Part shown: in pieces, positions 50,428 through 60,229 of the stretch
Layout of the letters: each line of letters begins with the position of its first letter
How positions within the stretch are numbered: the first letter of the stretch is position 1
From: Allolobophora icterica
Taxonomy: Eukaryota > Annelida > Clitellata > Crassiclitellata > Lumbricidae
Length of the DNA: 64,000 bases
Direction of reading: 5' to 3'
NCBI GenBank assembly: GCA_963556255.1
Contig: OY744613.1
Location: forward strand, 51,994,949 to 52,058,948
The notes under the pieces: model-generated
The model's input: only the letters and a program-made list of their open reading frames with translations
The model's database searches: none
What the model was told of the DNA's origin: nothing
Made by a program: the position numbers and the translations under genes

Positions 50428-50480
50428 TCGAACCCGTGTCCTTCTGATCTTTGTACCAGCATGCTACCATTCAGTCATTC
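50405..50480 (-). ncRNA. tRNA-like sequence (pseudo-tRNA or SINE head)
   Basis: On the minus strand there is a perfect B-box GGTTCGATACC inside CGGGTTCGATACCCG, which can form a T-arm. A five-pair stem CTGGT/ATCAG lies at the anticodon-arm position but with a six-base loop. A weak D-arm/A-box lies upstream. The acceptor stem is not convincing, so a tRNA-derived SINE or pseudogene is likelier than a working tRNA. Confidence 0.4.
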
Positions 50481-51626
50481 CTTACAAACTGCAGTACAGT
50501 AAAATATAATATGCAGAACAGTACACAATATAACAGAGTACAATACAATCAGTACCAGTACAACAGCTCAATGTGGCACAGTAGTACCTACAGTGCAATA
50601 TTGATAATGTTCTGATACTCTATTATATTGTAGCTGTAGGCCTACAGCACACAACATTAAACTATATCGCAATAATATACCAATAATAAGAGTACCAGAA
50701 CAATATTCTCATGTCAGCAGAGTACCACTACAGTCCCAGTGAGAGTGAGATATGAGGATGAGCGGGCTGACCGGGGTGGCTGGATAGTGAAGAGTTCGTG
50801 AAGGTCGTGTATGTTAGAATTTTATTGAGAATGTCAAGATGCATATTCATGTTTGGTGTGGCAGGGTATTTCTGGAAACATTTCTCTAATAAGTTCTTAG
50901 TTACAGCAACAGATGGCAGCTTAAGACCACCCCTGGTTTTCAAATAGCTAATCTTTAGCCTCAGGATCGAAATACACTGAGCATTTGAAAAGGACGTGGC
51001 ACAATCATTATATTGGTATATTTGCTTAATTTGTGATATATAGCCTAGTCATGCTAGGGAAGATGAGAGAGCAGACTCTCGTCAGAGTCTGACTGCTAAG
51101 CCAAAAGCTGTCAAGACAAATTCCTATCCCCGACACCAATGGAATGCGAGGTTGAGGTATCACCAACTGAAATGTCAGGAAAATCTTCGCAGTTCAGCAA
51201 CGTTGTCAACATTTTCAATCCACTTAGATTTAAACTTTATTATGTTACCTGCTTCATAATTCATTAAAATATTTATAAAGCACCACTTAAGGGGGCTACT
51301 CAGAGGTGCTCCCGACTCCAGCATGGCCAAATGGAACAGTTTTCAGTCTGGTGTAGAACGTATCAGAGGGCGTTCTGGGAGCAGGCGCAGCTCCGGAGGG
51401 AAACCGTTCCATGCCGCTGGGCCCACCACTGATAAAGCACGATTCTGCGCGATTCGTGAGTTGTTGCAACAATCGTTGCATTAACCTTTGCTTCAATGCC
51501 TTGAATAACACGAGTAAGATTCGTTTTCTTGATTTGGGTCAAAGTGAACCCATACTGTGGTCAAAGTCACCCCAAAAACTTTGCTTGCATTTATAGAGTA
51601 GCCTACTTATTGGTGACATCGTGGAG
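50481..51626. other. Spacer with LINE-end relic
   Basis: No host gene was recognised. The segment 51420-51490 (GGCCCACCACTGATAAAG through GTTGCAACAATCGTTGCATT) is repeated at 57449-57510, where it follows a LINE C-terminus, so it is probably a retrotransposon 3' end. Confidence 0.45.
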
Positions 51627-53079
51627 TAGGGTGGTCCAGAAAAATGAACTTGCTCAGAGTTGCGCTCCACAACCCTCGTTTTGTTCTATGACTGCCCACT
51701 ATTACTTCTACCAAATTTGAGGAAGATTGAAGAATATTTAGAGGTCGCTCAAGGTCAGGGTTGTTTTCACCATTTAAGCATGAAATCGGTAATCTGCATT
51801 GTAGAACAGAAAACAGAATTTGAGTTGAATTAAAAGATATATTGCAGCAATTAAAATAAGAGAAGGTTCCACAGTGTTCAGTGTTGCTAGGGACGCACTA
51901 GAACTTTTTACCGTGGAGTACTTTTTTGGCTTTTTTAATAGCATTTTATAAATTTCAAATAGAAATTAAAAAACGAATGACATTTTACTTTTTTAATTGC
52001 TAGGAGCCTATATTTTAAAATCCTATTGGGGGTTGTTCCCGTGGTCCGATTTTGTCGGATTTTGGATATGTTATTCAACAATTGTTTCTGAGCAGGAAAC
52101 CGTTTTAAAAGCTTCAGAAGCAATATAGCCTAGGTCTAACTGCAAATTATTGGTACTATTATTGGTATTTCTTAGGAAACAGCCAATCCGCCATTTTTGA
52201 AATTCACTTTTGGGAGTGTTCCCGTGGTTCAATTTTGTCAGATTTTGGATATGTTATTCAGCAATGGTTTCTGAGCAGGAAACCCTTTTAAAAGCTTCAG
52301 AAGCAATTTAGCCTAGGTCTAACTGCAAATTATTGGTACTATTATTGGTATTTCTTAGGAAGCAGCCAATCCGCCATTTTGAAATTCATTTTTGGGGGTG
52401 TTCCCGTGGTCCAATTTTGTCGGATTTTGGATATGTTATTCAGCAATGGTTCCTGATCAGGAAACAGTTTAAAAACCTTCAGAAGCAATTTAGCCTAGGT
52501 CTAACTGCAAATTATTGGTACTATCATTGGTATTTCCTAGGAAACAGTCAATCCGCCATTTTGAAATTCACTTTTGGGGGTGTTCCCGTGGTCCAATTTT
52601 GTCGGATTTTGGATATGTTATTCAGCAATGGTTTTGGAGTAGGAAACCGTTTTAAAAGCTTCAGAAGCAATTTAGCCTAGGTCTAACTGCAAATTATTGG
52701 TACTATTATTGGTATTTCTTAGGAAACAGCCAATCCGCCATTTTGAAATTCACTTTTGGGGGTGTTCCCGTGGTCCAATTTTGTCGAATTTTGGATATGT
52801 TAATAAGCAGTGGTTCCTGAGCAGGAAACCGTTTAAAAACCTACTGAAGCAATTCTAACTGTAAATTGCCAGGACTAGTAAAAAACAGACAATAATTTCC
52901 ACTAGGTCGTATGGGGTATTATGAAGAAAATGCTGGGGGCCTTGAGCGACCTCTAAAAGTGCTCCAATCTTCTTCAGATTTGGACTAAATCTTACTTAGG
53001 TGAGGTAGAACAGATTTAAACTTGTGGAGACTAGTTCTGCTAAAGGTGAATTTTTACCATTGTCTCGTGGACCACCCTA
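51627..53079. mobile_element. hAT-like element with satellite core
   Basis: Ends TAGGGTGGTCCA and TGGACCACCCTA. The inverted repeats continue imperfectly for about 140 bp, including GAGGTCGCTCAAGG/CCTTGAGCGACCTC. Perfect 8-bp duplication TCGTGGAG (51619-51626 and 53080-53087). The interior is a tandem array of ~182-bp units. No transposase is present. Confidence 0.93.
51990..52862. repeat. 182-bp tandem repeat array (about five units)
   Basis: GTTCCCGTGGTCC-type anchors at 52035, 52218, 52400, 52582 and 52764 give periods of 183, 182, 182 and 182. Units share GGATTTTGGATATGTTATTC, GGAAACCGTTT and GCAAATTATTGGTACTATT. The 115-codon frame at 52333-52680 is repeat translation. Confidence 0.95.
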
Positions 53080-53087
53080 TCGTGGAG

Positions 53088-55337
53088 CTAACGGTGCGCC
53101 ACACACATGTACATTGAAAAGTGTTATTAGCACCCACGGTATTATTAACGGTCTTTCTCACAGAAAAATAACTTTGCACATCTTCAAAGTTTAACTTTTT
53201 AGGCTTACAAACATTTCGGGAAAATTTCAACAAATTTTACAATGAAATAAACCAAATTTTGTTACAATAATCGGTACATGTTTACTAATTGTTATTCATA
53301 AATCAATTCGAAATCACGTGATAACTATGGAAGGCCAGAAGGTTGCAAACTAATTTTTCAATTTGGGCCAAAGTTACCCAACAGGCCAAAGTCGTTTTAC
53401 GGTAACTATAACGTTTTCGATAATTTTAACAGAAGCCTCTCCCTCTCATTGAACAGCCATGTTGGCTCCTCCGCATTGAAAAGTCGCTATTCGAAGCAAG
53501 TAAGCTGCGGGCTCATAGTTTGCAAAAGATTTGAGTCCAGTGCAAACCTAAGTAAAAGGATGAGACCCTCAAAAATCTTCTCTAACTATCTTACCTTGCC
53601 ATTAGGTAAGCTGCTCAAATTATGATGTAGTGGCAAGATCATTCGGTAGAGGAGAGCAGAGATTGTTACAAAGTCCAACTTTACTTTAAGCATTTTCTTT
53701 CTTTATACGCCATTTTAGATAAGTCTAAAGAAGAAAATTGTACATGTATTATAAGATTTTTTTTCTTGTGATGGTAATACGTTCAAATTATCTCCATATT
53801 TCATATCTTATAAAACAATTGGTGGTAATCCTGGCTTTTAGCGTCGGAAATTATTTCATTGAAAAGTTCTAATACAATAATACAATAAATAATCATCGTT
53901 CATCCAACTTCTAGTTTCAGTTATATTTTAATCGATTATCCAGCTTCTAGTTTCGTGAACATTTTCATCAATCTTCCAGTAATCCTGGGTTTTAGCGTCG
54001 GAAATTATTTACATTGCATGAGCGATGAAAACATTTCACAGTTAAACTCAAACAAGAAGTTGGAAGATTGATGAAAATATCAAAGAAACTAGAAGCCGGA
54101 TGAGCGATGAAAATATTACATAATAAAAGTCAAACTAGAAGTTGGAATTACGACGAAAATATATCGTTTTAGTGCCGATATTATTCCCGTGTATGAGCGA
54201 TGAAAACATTTCATAGTAAAATTCGAACTAGAAGTTGGAAGATTGGTAATCGTGGGTTTTAGCGTCCGAAATTATTTGCATTGCGTGAGCGATGAAAACG
54301 TTTCATGTTAAACTCAAACAAGAAGTTGGAAGATTGATGAAAATGTTCACGAAACTGGAAGCTGGATAATCGATTAAAATATAACTGAAACTAGAAGTTG
54401 GATGAACGATGATTATTTATTGTATTATTGTAATAGAACTTTTCAATGAAATAATTTCGGACGCTAAAACTCAGGATTACCGAAAATAATTTCGGACGCT
54501 AAAACCCAGGATTACCAAACAATTTTGTGTTTACGTCTGTTTCTTATAAGATTTTTTTGCGTTACATCATCTGCAAATTCTAGTTTAGGCAGATTATCCA
54601 GCGGAGATCCTGCAGTTGGTTTGTTCCAGAATGATACACAAAGACAAGATTTTGATTAGTGCTATTAATTACTGAAACTTTTACTAATTTTCGTGAAATC
54701 ACTTGGTAGTAATGCGAAGGGTGACATGAATAATATATTCTCGAGGAACGTATATTTTACATTCGATTGCTTCGAAAACTAAGAATGATGTGAAGTTCTG
54801 TAACGCAACGTAAATTCTAATGCTTTCAGATATCGTGTGGTTGGACTGTTTTGGTAGTTTTGTCGCCTCAAAGAAGTGGGCTATAATATTTTAATATTAA
54901 AATTTAAAAGCCTAAAGCGGTTAAAATTGAGAAACATTGTACACAAGTGTTGTAATATTCTTAGCAATACTATGTGTACATGACAAAAATGAAACTTCTT
55001 CACTCTTTACAGAGCCGCTGCATCCATTGACAGAAGTTAAAGCCTGATTCTAAAGTGTTTAAAGGAGAATTCAAAAGACCTTGTCAAGTGAATTAAAGAA
55101 AGAACATACATGGAAATTGATTACAAATTGAGCAAGTATTCCCTGACAATGGACTTAAATAAAATTAGAAGTTTTCCATTATAGACGATGAAGTCAATGT
55201 TCAGTAAACGTATCTGAATGTGATAGAAATACTTTGCTTATTTGCAAAAAAAAGAATTCACAAATCCCAACAAGTGCACACTAAGAGTTTCATATACTAC
55301 ATAACAAAGTTTCATAATAATTCACCACAGAATCAAC
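53088..55337 (+). other. B2 gene 5' region with acceptor
   Basis: From 53445 it is paralogous to 58098-59580 (B3 remnant), and from ~53640 to B1 29385-31250. The splice acceptor TTCACTCTTTACAG ends at 55012 and is followed by AGCCGCTGCATCCATTGACA. A family D MITE occupies 53821-54516. The exon after the acceptor gives only a short frame before a stop. Confidence 0.55.
53821..54516. mobile_element. GGTAA-type foldback MITE, family D, compound copy
   Basis: Outer ends GGTGGTAATCCTGGCTTTTA and CCCAGGATTACC, with a perfect 8-bp duplication AAACAATT (53813-53820 and 54517-54524). Additional internal ends (GTAATCCTGGGTTTTAGCG near 53980, GTAATCGTGGGTTTTAGCG near 54246, and an inverse near 54470) show that two or three family members are joined or nested. 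All segments carry the ~36-bp core. Confidence 0.9.
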
Positions 55338-56483
55338 TTGGATGCGATAAATGAAGAGCAGGGTTTGTGTCAATCAAGACTAATGGAGGAATTCAGCAGA
55401 GACAAGACAAGGGACAAGACGACTATAAGCACATTTGATAAACGATTCAAATGCGATTTATGTGGAAAAACGTTTGCCAAAAGTTGTAACCTAAAATACC
55501 ACACAAAAATCCATACTGGAGAAAAGCCATACAAATGTGACTTATGTGATAGAGCATTTGGATGTCGCAGTGATCTAAAGAGACACAAACAAATGCATTC
55601 AGGAGAAAAGCCATTTGAATGTAAATACTGTGACAAAGCATTTACACAGGCTGGAAATCTGAAGCAGCACATGACAACACACACTGGAGAAAAACGATAC
55701 AAATGTCAACTGTGTCACAAATCTTTTCCTCGGAGTCACATTTTAAGTTACCACATGAAAACTCATTCTGTAGAAAAACCATTTAAGTGCAATTTATGTG
55801 AGACAGCATATGCACAGAGTCTTGATCTCAAAATTCATATGAGAACCCACAATGGAGAAACACTATACAGATGTCAACTGTGTCAGAAAACGTTTTCTCG
55901 GAGTTCAAATTTTATGGATCACATGAGAACCCACACTGGAGAGAAACCATACAAATGTCAACTATGCAACAAATCATTTGCATGTATTAGTAATGTGAAA
56001 AGCCACGAAAGAACCCATAGTGGAGAGAGACCATACAAATGTCAACTATGTCACATTTCATTTATACTGAGTAGCGAATTGAAAGACCACATGGAAACAC
56101 ACTCTGGAGAGAAGACTTATAAGTGTTGTATATGTCACAGGGTTGTTGCACTGAGTGTTGTACTTGAAAAGCATTCAAGGACTCATTTGGAAGAAAACCC
56201 ATATGCATGTGAATTTTGCAACACAGGACTTGGTAAGACTGGTTATCATGTGAGAAACCAAACTCAAGAAAATATAGATTTGAAAGGGTCTCAAAGTCAT
56301 ATTTCATCTCTTTCTGATATTGAGCCTTTCCTGGTGAAACCATTTGGATGTGGATTATGTGACGACATGTTTGAAATTGTAAAGGAATATATGGAGCACT
56401 GTTGTCAGTTTTGTTATCTTCCAGTGGAAAATGATTTTGCAGAGATTTTTGATTGTCAGCAACCGAGTCTTAATATGGATTGA
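55338..56483 (+). CDS. C2H2 zinc-finger gene B2 (9 fingers + C2HC module)
   Basis: 381 codons, open throughout. MDAINEEQGLCQSRLMEEFS starts the frame; a later in-frame Met (MEEFSRDKT) aligns with the B1 start MEEINRDKT and may be the true start (55383). Nine regular fingers, one degenerate (YACEFCNTGLGKTGYHVRNQ), a short linker, then FLVKPFGCGLCDDMFEIV, HCCQFC and LPVENDFAEIF. Ligand spacing in the last module is C-x2-C-x12-H-x4-C. The protein is expected to be a nuclear DNA-binding factor. It shares upstream exon sequence with B1 and has fewer fingers. No disruption is seen. Confidence 0.85.
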   Translation: MDAINEEQGLCQSRLMEEFSRDKTRDKTTISTFDKRFKCDLCGKTFAKSCNLKYHTKIHTGEKPYKCDLCDRAFGCRSDLKRHKQMHSGEKPFECKYCDKAFTQAGNLKQHMTTHTGEKRYKCQLCHKSFPRSHILSYHMKTHSVEKPFKCNLCETAYAQSLDLKIHMRTHNGETLYRCQLCQKTFSRSSNFMDHMRTHTGEKPYKCQLCNKSFACISNVKSHERTHSGERPYKCQLCHISFILSSELKDHMETHSGEKTYKCCICHRVVALSVVLEKHSRTHLEENPYACEFCNTGLGKTGYHVRNQTQENIDLKGSQSHISSLSDIEPFLVKPFGCGLCDDMFEIVKEYMEHCCQFCYLPVENDFAEIFDCQQPSLNMD

Positions 56484-56739
56484 GTCCGATTGACAATTTA
56501 TTCCAGCTTAAAAGAAAAAATTATATATAACAAGAATTATAAAATGAATTGAGTTGGGCTTCTTGTACTAGCTTGAAATCTAACTTTTGTTTTAAATGGC
56601 CGTTGCAGTCTGAATTGTGATGTATGGGACAGAAGGAAAATATGTCAGCAATCGTGAATTCCTGCTTCCATCGTTGTCTCCTTTTGTCCACATTGTCAAT
56701 TTTGGTTTTACTTTTCCCGTTCACTTTTTGGGAGATCCA

Positions 56740-57170
56740 CTTTCACATACATACATACATGTATACATACATGTACATGCATACATACATACATGCATAC
56801 ATACATGCATAAATGCATACATACATCTTTAAGTTATCTGCCCTTCAGCAGGTTTCCACTTCCAATGACCCCATTCCTCGCTTCGCTCTGCTCTTCTCTT
56901 CAGTCCGCTGTATCCTTCGGTCATCATCCATCCCAGCATCATCTGTCGCGGTCTTCCTCTCTTTCTCTTTCCCTCATACATACATGCATCCTCTCTTCCT
57001 TCCCTCATACATACATGCATGCATACATACATACACACAAAGTCATACATACATGCATATATACATACATACATACATACATACATACATAAATCCCCAA
57101 GGGAATTTGTCTAGGGGGAAAATGACCTACTGAGATTCGAGGGGGGAATATGTCCGGGGGAATATGTCCA
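56740..57170. mobile_element. CATA repeat region with GGGGGAATATGTCC arm and LINE remnant
   Basis: (CATA)n runs at 56745-56825 and 57030-57090, with a LINE C-terminal relic between (minus strand GKRKRGRPRQMMLGWM). The right side carries repeated GGGGGAATATGTCC units (57140-57175), like the GC-rich arms of family G but of different sequence. The left arm is not found, so the element is probably truncated. Confidence 0.5.
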
Positions 57171-57201
57171 GGGGGTTAATGTGCGGCATTCCGTGTAGCC
57201 A

Positions 57202-57510
57202 TTGTTAACTACCGAGATTTGCGTACGCATGCCACAACTCTCTCCTTACATCCTGCCACACAGTCTGCGGTCTTCGGTGATGGGTCTTTTGGTTGAGCTG
57301 TCGTGCATTTCGTGTTGCAGACCCAAGGAATGGAATCGACTACCAATGTTTATCCGTTGTTCGACCTCTTCTTCTTCTTTCAAGAAAGGCCTCAAAACTC
57401 ACTAGGCCTACTTCTCACTGGCTTTCAAGCATCTGCATTCCATGCCATCTGGCCCACCACTGAAAAAGGACGATTCTGCGCGATTCATGAGTTGTTGCAA
57501 CAATCGTTGC
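57202..57510 (+). pseudogene. LINE 3' end
   Basis: The frame ends in RPKEWNRLPMFIRCSTSSSS and FKKGLKTH, the C-terminal signature of Jockey/CR1-type reverse transcriptases. The following GGCCCACCACTG...CGTTGCATTAACC tail is repeated at 51420-51490. Confidence 0.65.
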
Positions 57511-57609
57511 ATTAACCTATTTTGCTTCAATGCCTTGAATCACATGCGTTTTCTTGATTTCGCTGACTTTGACGACAAATATTTAGTTAGGCTTGAACAT
57601 TTTTATATA

Positions 57610-57903
57610 TCATAGCTGGTCGACCCCTACTTCGTCTGTTGTCAACTCCCAGTTGCCACAAGCAAACTGATCTTCAAAATAGATGTGGCTAAGGTAATGC
57701 GTTGTTAGAACGTTGCCATCTCGTCGAATACAATGTTTCAACACAGCTAAACTTTCACTATCAGATGGAACATTTATTAGTTTCTCATCGATTATTTCTA
57801 TGACTAGATGTGGAGCCAGGTGACCAACAAAAAGGTTGAATTTTGTTCTCATGTCTTTCTGATTTTTCTTAGTGTCAGGAAAGATGGCTAAGATTACTAC
57901 ATT
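57610..57903 (-). CDS. Possible terminal exon of an unrecognised gene
   Basis: On the minus strand a strong acceptor, a long pyrimidine run followed by TTTTAG (AG at 57904-57905), opens a frame of 97 codons. It starts NVVILAIFPDTKKNQKDMRT, ends TTDEVGVDQL and stops at 57610-57612. Composition looks protein-like (mixed hydrophobic/acidic, LAPHLVIEIIDEKLIN), unlike the repeat-derived frames nearby. I do not recognise the family. It lies opposite to the zinc-finger genes, directly before the B3 duplicate. It could also be part of an unidentified transposon. Confidence 0.4.
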   Translation of the reverse strand, partial: NVVILAIFPDTKKNQKDMRTKFNLFVGHLAPHLVIEIIDEKLINVPSDSESLAVLKHCIRRDGNVLTTHYLSHIYFEDQFACGNWELTTDEVGVDQL

Positions 57904-58381
57904 CTAAAAGAAAAAGAAAACAAAAATGCAAATGGACAATATTTAATACATTTCATGTGTATACATATAATCTGTATCTTAGTATAATGTTCCATATTTA
58001 CCTGGGGTTATCATCAGTCCATAATGCTCTGTCATCTGTAGCCTAACGGTGCATTTTAGAATAAAACATTACATGCTCAAATAGGACAGAAGCCAGTGAA
58101 CAGCCATGTCAGCTCTTTCGCATCGAAAAGTCGCTATTCGCAGCACGCAAGTTGCGAGCTCGTAGTTTACAAAAGACTTGAGTCAAGGGCAACCCCTAAG
58201 TAAAAAGACGTGACCATCTAAAACTTTCTAACTACCTTAAGCTGCATAAATTATGATGTAACGGCAAGATCAATCGGTAGAGGACAGGAGATATTGTAAC
58301 AAATCCAACTTCACTTCAAGCACTTACTGTTACGTTAACGCCATTTTAGATAACTCAAAAGAATAAATTATACATGTATAA

Positions 58382-58794
58382 GGTAATCCTGGGTTTTAGC
58401 GTCCGAAATTATTTACATTGCATGAGCGATGAAAACGTTTCACAGTTAAACTCAAACAAGAAGTTGGAAGATTGATGAAAATATCAATGAAACGAGAAGC
58501 CGGATGATCGATTAAAATATTACATAGTTAAACTCAAACTAGAAGTTGGAATTGCGATGAAAATATATCGTTTTAGTGCCGATATTATTCCCGTGTATGA
58601 CCGATGAAAACATTTTATAGTAAAACTCGAACTAGAAGTTGGAAGATTGACGAAAATATTCACGAAACTAGAAGCTGGATAATCGATTAAAATATAACTC
58701 AAACTAGAAGTTGGAAGAACGATGATTATTTATTGTATATTGTATTAGAATGTTTCAACGAAAATAATTTCGGACGCTAAAACCCAGGATTACC
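58382..58794. mobile_element. GGTAA-type foldback MITE, family D, copy 3
   Basis: Ends GGTAATCCTGGGTTTTAGCG and inverse; core of ~36-bp units. The right flank is the same as for the B2 copy, whereas the left flank was deleted up to the element, so no duplication remains. It was inherited through segmental duplication. Confidence 0.9.
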
Positions 58795-59254
58795 AAACAA
58801 TTTTATGTTTACGTCTGTTTCTTATAAGATCTTTTATGTAGGCCCTACATCATCTGCAAATTCTAGTTTAAGTATCCAGCTGAGATCCTACTGTTGAAGT
58901 TTGTTCCAGAATGATATACAAAGACAAGATTTCGATTATTGATATTAATTAATTACAGTTTTACTAATTTTCGTCAAATCACTCGGTAGTAATTCGAAGG
59001 GTGATAGAAATAATATGTTCTCGAGTAACGTATATTTTACATTCGATTGCTTGGAAAGTTTCGAATTGTGTGAAGTTCTTTAGCGCAACGATAATTCTAA
59101 TGCTCTCAGATGTCGCGGGGTTTGACTGTTTTGGTAATTTTATCGCCTAAAAAATGAGCGATAATATTTAATATTCGAATTTAAAAGCCTACAGAGGTTA
59201 ACTTGAGAATTATTGTAAGAAAGTGTTGCAGTGTTCTTAGCAATACTATGTGTA

Positions 59255-59480
59255 CATGGGCGGCGATCCCGGGGGGTCGAGGGGGACAAGACCCCCCACC
59301 TTTAAGAGTGGGGGGAACACGCCATACATCGGACCCCCCACCCCAAATTTTGAGGAAACCATAAAAAAAGGTCATCAAATTTGTTCGCGCGTCAGCGCGA
59401 AAAAATTTGTTGCACCTCTTTTTTCAGCAGATCAGTTCAAAACTCTTTTTTCAGCAGATCAGTTCCAAAATGTCCCCCCC
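59255..59480. mobile_element. GC-rich inserted fragment with GACCCCCC ends
   Basis: GGGCGGCGATCCCGGGGGG followed by AAGACCCCCCACC and GTGGGGGG interrupts the B3 paralogy between TGTGTACATG and its repeat GTGTACATGGCAAAAATG at 59512. The duplicated flank GTGTACATG suggests a target duplication. It resembles hAT-type ends but was not classified. Confidence 0.5.
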
Positions 59481-59600
59481 CACCTGTCAAACAAGATCGT
59501 CTCCACTGTATGTGTACATGGCAAAAATGAAACTTCTTCATTCTTTGCAGAGCCACTGCTTCCGGCGTAATTGCAGTAACGGGGTCGATTGGAATCGGGT

Positions 59601-60229
59601 AATATTTATGTATTATTTCTAATTTATGTCTTCAATTATTTGTCTGATATTATTATTGTAATTGTAATAGAGAATTTATATAGTGCCACTCATAATCAGA
59701 GGTGCTCTCGACCCGGGTCAGTGTCTTCACTGATGAAGAGAATTTCACAGGCGCTTGCGCAGAGAGAGTAAGGAGACAGACAGACAGAAAGACAGACAGA
59801 CAGACACAGACAGACAGACACAGACAGACAGACAAGCCTAATTCGTCTGTAGCTTCTCCTTCCTTACGCCCTTCAATTCCCATATCAACCGCCATAGTTA
59901 TCGTCTTTCCAGCAGAAATCTAGGCAGTAAAAATGCTAAATAATAATAAACTATAGATTATAATAGAAAGGCTACGATTACTGTAACACAGACAGATGAG
60001 GAACTGAATTATTGCCAAACCTCTTCTGGGAAACACAAACATTTGCAGTGATAAATTTAGTGGTAACACAATAACTGTAATGAGCTTTAAGCCAAAACAT
60101 TGCGTTAGTTTGGAACAAATTACCACAAATTTTAAATACTTAGGGACATTTGGCTGTCCAGACTAGGTCAAGTAGGGACGCGGGACATTTACCTATGAAA
60201 AAGATTATTATTATTATTATAAAAGTCTG
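59601..60229. other. Spacer with LINE 3' end and (CAGA)n
   Basis: It contains the CAGA microsatellite and, at 60070-60218, ALVWNKLPQIL-like codons followed by CATTTACC and an (ATT)n tail, a LINE 3' end. No host gene is seen. Confidence 0.5.
59774..59835. repeat. (CAGA)n microsatellite
   Basis: About fifteen CAGA tetramers with a few interruptions. Confidence 0.95.

Larger units (their letters stand above)
58098..59600 (+). pseudogene. B3: 5' remnant of a zinc-finger gene, fingers missing
   Basis: Paralogous to the B2 upstream region 53445-55030, including the acceptor TTCATTCTTTGCAG ending at 59550 and AGCCACTGCTTCC after it, where the similarity stops. No finger exon follows. A family D MITE (58382-58794) sits at the position shared with B2 (right flank ACCAAACAATTTT in both). 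A GC-rich element interrupts it at 59255-59480. Confidence 0.7.

Noticed and set aside
52333..52680. 115-codon frame in the 182-bp satellite
   Set aside because: The period is not a multiple of three and the frame merely crosses two units by chance.
51990..52862. CRISPR-like array of regularly spaced repeats
   Set aside because: Whole 182-bp units are similar with no unique spacers; eukaryotic context; it is the satellite core of a transposon.
59702..59923. Frame with RQTDRKTDRQTQTDRHRQTD
   Set aside because: Translation of the CAGA microsatellite.
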